From Bacilli bacterium (GTDB lineage Bacteria; Bacillota_I; Bacilli_A; RFN20; UBA1709), in assembly GCA_028693955.1 (NCBI GenBank), contig JAQUUH010000009.1, forward strand, positions 1-36,645: 36,645 nt of DNA, given 5' to 3'. The notes beneath the pieces are model-generated. The model searched no databases and was not told the origin of the DNA. It worked only from the letters and a program-made list of their open reading frames with translations. Below, piece by piece: positions 33,722 through 36,645 of the stretch (positions within the stretch are counted from its first letter, which is position 1; each line of letters begins with the position of its first letter). Both the position numbers and the translations under genes were made by a program.

Positions 33722-35017
33722 TTATATTATTTCTCCAAGCAAATCATAAACATAATAACCTACTATTTTTACTTTTACCTCATCTCCAGAATTTAATTTT
33801 CTATCACTATCAAGATATATCCAACCATCTACTTCATCTCCAGCAAATGCATAACTTCTTGCTTTATATTTTTTCATAGAACTATCATAACTTTCAATAA
33901 ATGCTTTATGAATCTTACCAACTTGTTTTTTAGAATTTTTAATTGCAATTTTTCTTTGGACTTTTAAAAGTTCTTGATACCTTTTATTTTTTGTTTCTTC
34001 GTCTATATCACCATGCATCATAGCTGCTGGAGTATCTTCCTCTTTCGAAAACTTAAAAACACCTAATCTATCAAATTTTGCATCCTCAACAAACCCTATC
34101 ATTTTATCAAAATCTTCATCGGTTTCATAATCAAAACCAACCATCAAAGTTGTTCTAAATATAGCATTGGGAACTTCTTTTTTTATGTAATCAATAAGTT
34201 CTAATGCTTTTTCTGTGGTTCCTCTTCTATTCATTAATTTCAACATTCTATTTGAACCATGTTGCATAGGTATATCGAAATAAGGTGCAATATTATCATG
34301 ATTTTTTACAACTTGAATTAGCTCTTTTGTTACATCATCAGGATATAAGTATAAAAAACGTAAAAGTTTTAAATCTTTAATACTAGATAACTTTTCAAGT
34401 AATTCTTCTATAGAAGTGTTGATATCTTTACCATAACGAGTTGTATCTTGAGATATCAAAACTATTTCTTTATATCCGTTTTTCACTAAAGAATCAACTT
34501 CTTTATATATATCGTCTAATTGTCTAGATTTATATTTTCCACGAATCAATGGGATTGCACAGTATGAACAATGGTTATCACATCCATCTGCAATTCTAAC
34601 ATATGCCCAGTGATTTGGAGTGCCAATAACGCGTTGATTATATGATAAAAATTTTTGATTATTAGTTTTTGTCCCCATCAATTGTAAAACAATTTCTCCA
34701 AAATTATGATATTCATCAATAGCTACAAAACGATCAACTTCAGGTATTTCATTTTCTAAAATATCTTTGTATCTTTGAGAAAGACATCCCATTACCATTA
34801 TTTTTTTATTTTCTTTTTTATATTTAAGCATGTTAAAAATCATATTTATGGCTTCTTCTTTTGCAGATTGAATAAATCCACATGTATTAATGACAATTAA
34901 ATCCGCTTTTTCTAAATTATTAGTAATTTGATAACCATCTTTTTTAAAAAGTCCTAATGCCATTTCTGAATCAACTAAATTTTTTGCACAACCTAAAGAT
35001 ATTAAAGCTACTTGCAT
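33722..35017 (-). CDS. rimO: Ribosomal protein uS12 methylthiotransferase RimO
   Basis: This radical-SAM enzyme adds a methylthio group to the conserved Asp of ribosomal protein S12. In order in its 431 residues are an N-terminal UPF0004 domain with the three auxiliary-cluster cysteines (SLGCAKNLVDSE, INTCGF, MGCLSQ), the radical-SAM CxxxCxxC as CDNHCSYCAIPLIRGKYKSR, and a C-terminal TRAM domain (about 370-431, with DEVDGWIYLDS). SLGCxKNLVDSE and the IPLIRGK context are typical of RimO rather than MiaB. The ATG at 35017 follows GGAGTGATAAA. It lies divergent from the CLC gene, across a 201-base spacer with hairpins. Confidence 0.93.
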   Translation of the reverse strand: MQVALISLGCAKNLVDSEMALGLFKKDGYQITNNLEKADLIVINTCGFIQSAKEEAINMIFNMLKYKKENKKIMVMGCLSQRYKDILENEIPEVDRFVAIDEYHNFGEIVLQLMGTKTNNQKFLSYNQRVIGTPNHWAYVRIADGCDNHCSYCAIPLIRGKYKSRQLDDIYKEVDSLVKNGYKEIVLISQDTTRYGKDINTSIEELLEKLSSIKDLKLLRFLYLYPDDVTKELIQVVKNHDNIAPYFDIPMQHGSNRMLKLMNRRGTTEKALELIDYIKKEVPNAIFRTTLMVGFDYETDEDFDKMIGFVEDAKFDRLGVFKFSKEEDTPAAMMHGDIDEETKNKRYQELLKVQRKIAIKNSKKQVGKIHKAFIESYDSSMKKYKARSYAFAGDEVDGWIYLDSDRKLNSGDEVKVKIVGYYVYDLLGEII

Positions 35018-35095
35018 TTTATCACTCCATTACATTTTAAGAGTATATACAAAAATCAACATTTTTTCAAATAATATAATCAATTATTTTATACT

Positions 35096-35161
35096 AACAA
35101 AAAAGCAATATATGAATTAGTATTCATATTAATTTTTGTTATAGATGCCCAAAAAGGGTAT
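35096..35161. other. Two inverted repeats between rimO and the CLC gene
   Basis: The outer arms AACAAAAA (35096-35103) and TTTTTGTT (35133-35140) enclose ATATGAAT / ATTCATAT (35110-35117 with 35122-35129, loop TAGT). A second hairpin follows, ATGCCC / GGGTAT (35145-35150 with 35156-35161) with an A5 loop. They lie in the only sizeable divergent spacer of the window. They could be protein-binding sites or part of the CLC leader; the function is not evident. Confidence 0.5.
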
Positions 35162-35218
35162 ACAAAATAATAATAATTGTGGTAGTATTATAGAGAATAA
35201 AATTTAAGGGGAATTATA

Positions 35219-36475
35219 ATGAAATCTTTTTGGAATGGACTTGCAAAATATACGCTATTAGGAGCCTTGATTGGTTCTTTAATTGGTGTTTACCAATTAG
35301 TTGCGAGAATTGTTGTAAGATTTTCTAATAAAATTATTTGTTTACCTAATTATGATTGTATAATAGTGGCTATCATTGGTTCCCTTTTTCTTGCCTATTT
35401 TGCAAGAGTTCTTACTACAATAGATAAAAACATTGCTGGTGGTGGTGTTCCAATGATTGAACTCGCTATAAAAGGCAAAAACAAATCAATTCACCCCATA
35501 AGAAGCATAATATTTATGTTCATAAATTCATTATTTTCATTCATGACAGGTGTAGGTATTGGCAGTGAGGGCCCTTCTGTTTATATGGGAGGATGTGTCG
35601 GTGTTGCTGTCAACAAACTTTTTAAAAAAGATGATAAAGATCTAATAGGTATTTCTTGTGGTGCAGGGTTTGGTTGTGCTTTTCTTTCTCCGCTTGCTGG
35701 ATTTATTTATATATTTGAAGAAGCATTACATAAATTTAATTATAAGTTAATTTTAAAAGCATTATACACTGTCGCTATAGCTTATCTTATAGTTCATTTT
35801 ATAACTCCAAATAAATTTTTGTCATTTAATATAAACATTGAGCTACCTTTTAAATATTATTATGTATTTATAGGTATAATAATTGTTAATATTATTGTGG
35901 GAACTCTATTTACAATATTTGTTGTTAAAATTAAAGATTTCTTTTCAAAAAACAAAAATAATGTCATTGTAAGAAATAGAATATTCATAATGTTTGCAAT
36001 AGCTGCTGTTGTATCTGTTTTTCTTACTGAATATCGTGGCGCTGGGTCTGCCATTATTAATAACATTATGAATTATGATTCAATAATATTAATATTATTA
36101 ATCTTGGCATTCAGATTCTTTTATACGATAACAAGTGCTAATTCCAATGCAAGTGGAGGATTTATTGTTCCAATGATTACATTTGGGGCTTTAACTGGTA
36201 TCCTTGTTTGCAATCTTTCTACAATTTGGTTTAATTTACCAGTAGAGCATTATCCACTAATAATATTAGTATCAACATTTTCTATGATGCCAATAATTAC
36301 AAGATCTCCACTTACTGGAATAGTTGTTGCAATATCATACGCTGGACTAAGTAATTTCTCTATTGTTGTGATTCCTGTAATAATTGTTCTTGCTATTTCA
36401 TATTTTGCAGCCAAAAAGTTTACAAAAGTTAATGATATTTATGAAGAATTAATCTCTAGAACACAATTAGTTTAA
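35219..36475 (+). CDS. CLC-family chloride/anion channel or proton antiporter
   Basis: This is an integral membrane anion transporter of the CLC superfamily, 418 residues with about ten or more membrane helices and no CBS domains. The first anion-filter motif, usually GSGIP, reads AGGGVPMIE, so the Ser is Gly. The gating-glutamate motif, usually GREGP, reads GIGSEGPSVYMG, keeping the Glu expected of an antiporter. AFLSPLAGFIYIFEEA keeps the internal proton-glutamate context, and GGFIVPMITFGALTG is the third filter motif. The altered first motif leaves the anion unclear. The ATG at 35219 follows AAGGGGA. It is monocistronic with a strong terminator. Confidence 0.9.
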   Translation: MKSFWNGLAKYTLLGALIGSLIGVYQLVARIVVRFSNKIICLPNYDCIIVAIIGSLFLAYFARVLTTIDKNIAGGGVPMIELAIKGKNKSIHPIRSIIFMFINSLFSFMTGVGIGSEGPSVYMGGCVGVAVNKLFKKDDKDLIGISCGAGFGCAFLSPLAGFIYIFEEALHKFNYKLILKALYTVAIAYLIVHFITPNKFLSFNINIELPFKYYYVFIGIIIVNIIVGTLFTIFVVKIKDFFSKNKNNVIVRNRIFIMFAIAAVVSVFLTEYRGAGSAIINNIMNYDSIILILLILAFRFFYTITSANSNASGGFIVPMITFGALTGILVCNLSTIWFNLPVEHYPLIILVSTFSMMPIITRSPLTGIVVAISYAGLSNFSIVVIPVIIVLAISYFAAKKFTKVNDIYEELISRTQLV

Positions 36476-36505
36476 TTAACATCAGAATAATACTAAAAAT
36501 AAATT

Positions 36506-36532
36506 AAAAAGAGTTCATAATGAACTCTTTTT
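36506..36532. terminator. Bidirectional terminator between the CLC gene and the tRNA cluster
   Basis: GAGTTCA (36511-36517) pairs with TGAACTC (36521-36527) around TAA, extended by AAAAA/TTTTT on both sides. It ends the plus-strand CLC transcript and also the minus-strand tRNA transcript coming from the right. Confidence 0.87.
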
Positions 36533-36540
36533 TATATAAG

Positions 36541-36616
36541 TGGTGGCGCAGGCCGGAATCGAACCGGCGACACAAGGATTTTCAGTCCTTTGCTCTACCA
36601 ACTGAGCTACCGAGCC
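36541..36616 (-). tRNA. tRNA-Phe (anticodon GAA)
   Basis: The 76-base cloverleaf has an encoded CCA (36541-36543) and anticodon loop CTGAAAA within the stem AAGGA/TCCTT. The 5' half matches the usual Bacillota tRNA-Phe. The acceptor pairs GGCTCGG with CTGCGCC, leaving a U4-C69 mismatch and a G6-U67 wobble where CCGAGCC would be expected. Confidence 0.93.
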
Positions 36617-36628
36617 AATAAAATCAAG

Positions 36629-36645
36629 TGGCGGTCTCGACGGGA
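36629..36645 (-). tRNA. 3' end of a tRNA cut by the window edge (probably Asp)
   Basis: The minus strand gives CCA (36629-36631), discriminator G73, acceptor strand CGAGACC and the T-stem strand CCCGT before the edge. G73 with a predicted GGTCTCG 5' strand fits tRNA-Asp. Only 17 bases are present. It lies 12 bases upstream of tRNA-Phe, as in a tRNA cluster. Confidence 0.5.

Noticed and set aside
35141-35218. Fluoride riboswitch upstream of the CLC gene
   Set aside because: The conserved fluoride riboswitch core is not present; only a short GCCC/GGGT hairpin is seen.
1-36645. Mobile element, CRISPR array or phage region
   Set aside because: No transposase, integrase, terminal repeat pair, repeat-spacer array or phage gene was found on either strand.

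Overview
This is a very AT-rich, gene-dense chromosomal segment. It most likely comes from a low-GC member of the Bacillota near the Erysipelotrichia/RF39/Mollicutes-like branch. The evidence is gene order and codon use, and the placement is an inference. UGA is a stop here, not Trp: thyA and the SpoU-family gene end in TGA at family-typical lengths, and no gene is broken by UGA. The code is therefore standard bacterial. I see no IS element, CRISPR array, prophage or integrase. Almost everything is core housekeeping.

Layout. 1-312: non-coding, with what look like tandem minus-strand rRNA-type promoters firing off the left edge. 313-5702: a small Xre regulator, dtd, rarA, an ECF S-component with pdp, and an RsmF-like methyltransferase. 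5710-8095 (minus): ssb-like, thyA, folA and plsC, making and using thymidylate plus one lipid gene. 8167-13783 (minus): ftsK/spoIIIE, the M16 pair ymfF/ymfH, and acpS. 13859-27591 (minus): rimP-nusA-rnpM-infB-rbfA, then truB-ribF, a UDG-like gene, rpsO, a small membrane protein, pnp and an RNase J paralogue. This follows the Bacillus subtilis order ylxS-nusA-ylxR-infB-rbfA-truB-ribC-rpsO-pnpA...rnjB...spoIIIE...ymfF-ymfH, without ylxQ and ylxP. 27774-36475: tex, typA, a Fic protein, a SpoU methyltransferase, tRNA-Thr, rimO and a CLC transporter. The right edge is a minus-strand tRNA cluster (Phe, then a cut tRNA, probably Asp). A plausible reading is that the segment lies between two rRNA operons.

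The genes cooperate mainly in translation and RNA metabolism: ribosome maturation (rimP, rbfA, rpsO, rimO, rsmF-like, typA), initiation (infB), tRNA modification and proofreading (truB, TtcA-like, dtd), transcription elongation (nusA) and decay (pnp, RNase J).

The most unusual items sit inside this conserved block. A uracil-DNA-glycosylase-like protein has two N-terminal membrane segments and has lost both key catalytic residues. A TtcA-like tRNA thiolase is fused to a GNAT-like domain and inserted in the opposite orientation between rbfA and truB. The rpsO leader carries a hairpin whose loop can pair with the Shine-Dalgarno sequence. The rimP-nusA leader carries a GC-rich GAAA-loop hairpin. 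The RNase J paralogue lacks one metal ligand.
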